NCBI RefSeq assembly: GCF_030504645.1
Contig: NZ_JAUKWQ010000002.1
Location: forward strand, 620,001-684,000
DNA: 64,000 bases
Direction of reading: 5' to 3'
Source: Rhizobium oryzicola
Lineage (GTDB): Bacteria; Pseudomonadota; Alphaproteobacteria; Rhizobiales; Rhizobiaceae
The position numbers and the translations under genes were made by a program. Positions 63,450-64,000 of the stretch are shown here, one piece after another; position 1 is the first letter of the stretch; each line of letters starts with the position of its first letter. The notes under the pieces were generated by a model. That model saw nothing but the letters and a program-made list of their open reading frames with translations, searched no databases and was not told the origin of the DNA.

Positions 63450-64000
63450 ATGAACATCACTGCCAACTGGAGCTACCCCACCGCGATCAAGCTCGGTCGT
63501 GGGCGCATCTCGGAGCTTGGGCAGGCCTGCAAAACGCTCGGTATCAACAAGCCGCTGCTGGTGACGGATCGGGGGCTTGCCTCGATGTCGATTACGGCTG
63601 CTGCGCTTGACGTGCTGGAAGAGTCAGGCCTCGGCCGTGCGATCTTTTCCGAGGTCGATCCGAACCCGAACGAGCAAAATCTGGAAGCTGGCCTGCGCGC
63701 CTACCGCAATGGCGGCCATGATGGCGTTGTTGCCTTCGGTGGCGGCTCGGGCCTCGACCTCGGCAAGCTGATTGCCTTCATGGCAGGCCAGAACCGCCCT
63801 GTTTGGGATTTCGAGGATATCGGCGACTGGTGGACGCGCGCTGACGCCTCGAAGATCGCCCCGATCGTTGCCGTGCCGACCACGGCAGGCACCGGCTCAG
63901 AAGTCGGTCGCGCTGGCGTTCTGACCAATTCCGCCACGCATGTGAAGAAGATTATCTTCCATCCGAAGATCCTGCCGGGTGTCGTGATCGCCGATCCGGA
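63450..64000 (+). CDS. Iron-containing alcohol dehydrogenase (partial, C-terminus outside window)
   Basis: First 183 codons of an iron-dependent (group III) alcohol dehydrogenase. NWSYPTAIKLGRGRISELGQ, DGVVAFGGGSGLDLGK (NAD-binding G-G-G-S) and VPTTAGTGSEVGR are the expected N-terminal motifs. Metal-binding His residues lie beyond the edge. ATG at 63450 is five bases after the aldehyde dehydrogenase stop, so the two are probably co-transcribed and act in sequence: alcohol to aldehyde to acid. Confidence 0.93.
   Translation, partial: MNITANWSYPTAIKLGRGRISELGQACKTLGINKPLLVTDRGLASMSITAAALDVLEESGLGRAIFSEVDPNPNEQNLEAGLRAYRNGGHDGVVAFGGGSGLDLGKLIAFMAGQNRPVWDFEDIGDWWTRADASKIAPIVAVPTTAGTGSEVGRAGVLTNSATHVKKIIFHPKILPGVVIADP

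Overview
The window looks like chromosomal DNA from an alphaproteobacterium of the Rhizobiaceae (Rhizobium/Agrobacterium type). The evidence is high GC content, many ABC uptake operons, a B12-dependent methionine synthase, AGE-family isomerase, hydantoinase/carbamoylase genes, and rhizobial-style intergenic palindromes of the 'CCTCGGGTCAAGCCCGAGG' kind. This assignment is inference from gene content; there is no rRNA or tRNA gene in view, and I see no CRISPR array, prophage or intact insertion sequence.

1-5.4 kb: the end of a peptide/nickel-type ABC importer on the minus strand (permease B, permease C, ATPase cut by the window edge), a divergent large MalT/LuxR-type regulator, and a truncated acrylyl-CoA reductase (acuI-like) gene. 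5.4-21.1 kb: a same-strand block of 13 genes: UbiD-type decarboxylase, UbiX-type flavin prenyltransferase, a complete five-gene peptide-type ABC importer with a PEP-mutase-family enzyme inserted, a TIGR02444 protein, a hydantoinase-like amidohydrolase, an M20 carbamoylase, a histidine-ammonia-lyase-like enzyme, and a regulator made of two complete LysR proteins fused head to tail. I read this as a catabolic unit for an imported ureido/hydantoin-type compound that yields an aromatic amino acid, then an aryl-acrylate, then possibly a decarboxylated product.

21.4-31.3 kb: a surface-protein locus. After a GGDEF-EAL protein and a small protein of two repeated HTH units, there are two copies of the same cassette: an XRE regulator on the minus strand, then a divergent DUF4214/RTX/S-layer-like type-I-secreted protein gene with a shared promoter and 5' leader hairpin. 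A SAM methyltransferase with a regulatory domain follows the second copy. 31.8-40.7 kb: a diguanylate cyclase, several small conserved-type hypothetical genes, a polysaccharide deacetylase, a triple-PAS hybrid histidine kinase, a DUF2799 protein and an AGE-family isomerase.

40.7-50.9 kb: metH with two palindromic operators upstream, a B12-binding radical SAM protein, an MHS-type MFS transporter, a GNAT acetyltransferase, a GcvA/AmpR-type LysR regulator, a small secreted protein and a class A beta-lactamase. 51-58 kb (minus strand): an RpiR-type regulator leading a spermidine/iron/phosphonate-type ABC importer operon that ends in a zinc alcohol dehydrogenase and a PP2C-type phosphatase. 58.1-64 kb (plus strand): N-formylglutamate-amidohydrolase-like enzyme, APC permease, glutamine-synthetase-like ligase, aldehyde dehydrogenase and iron-containing alcohol dehydrogenase (cut by the edge). 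Together these look like a gamma-glutamylation route for an amine or amino alcohol.
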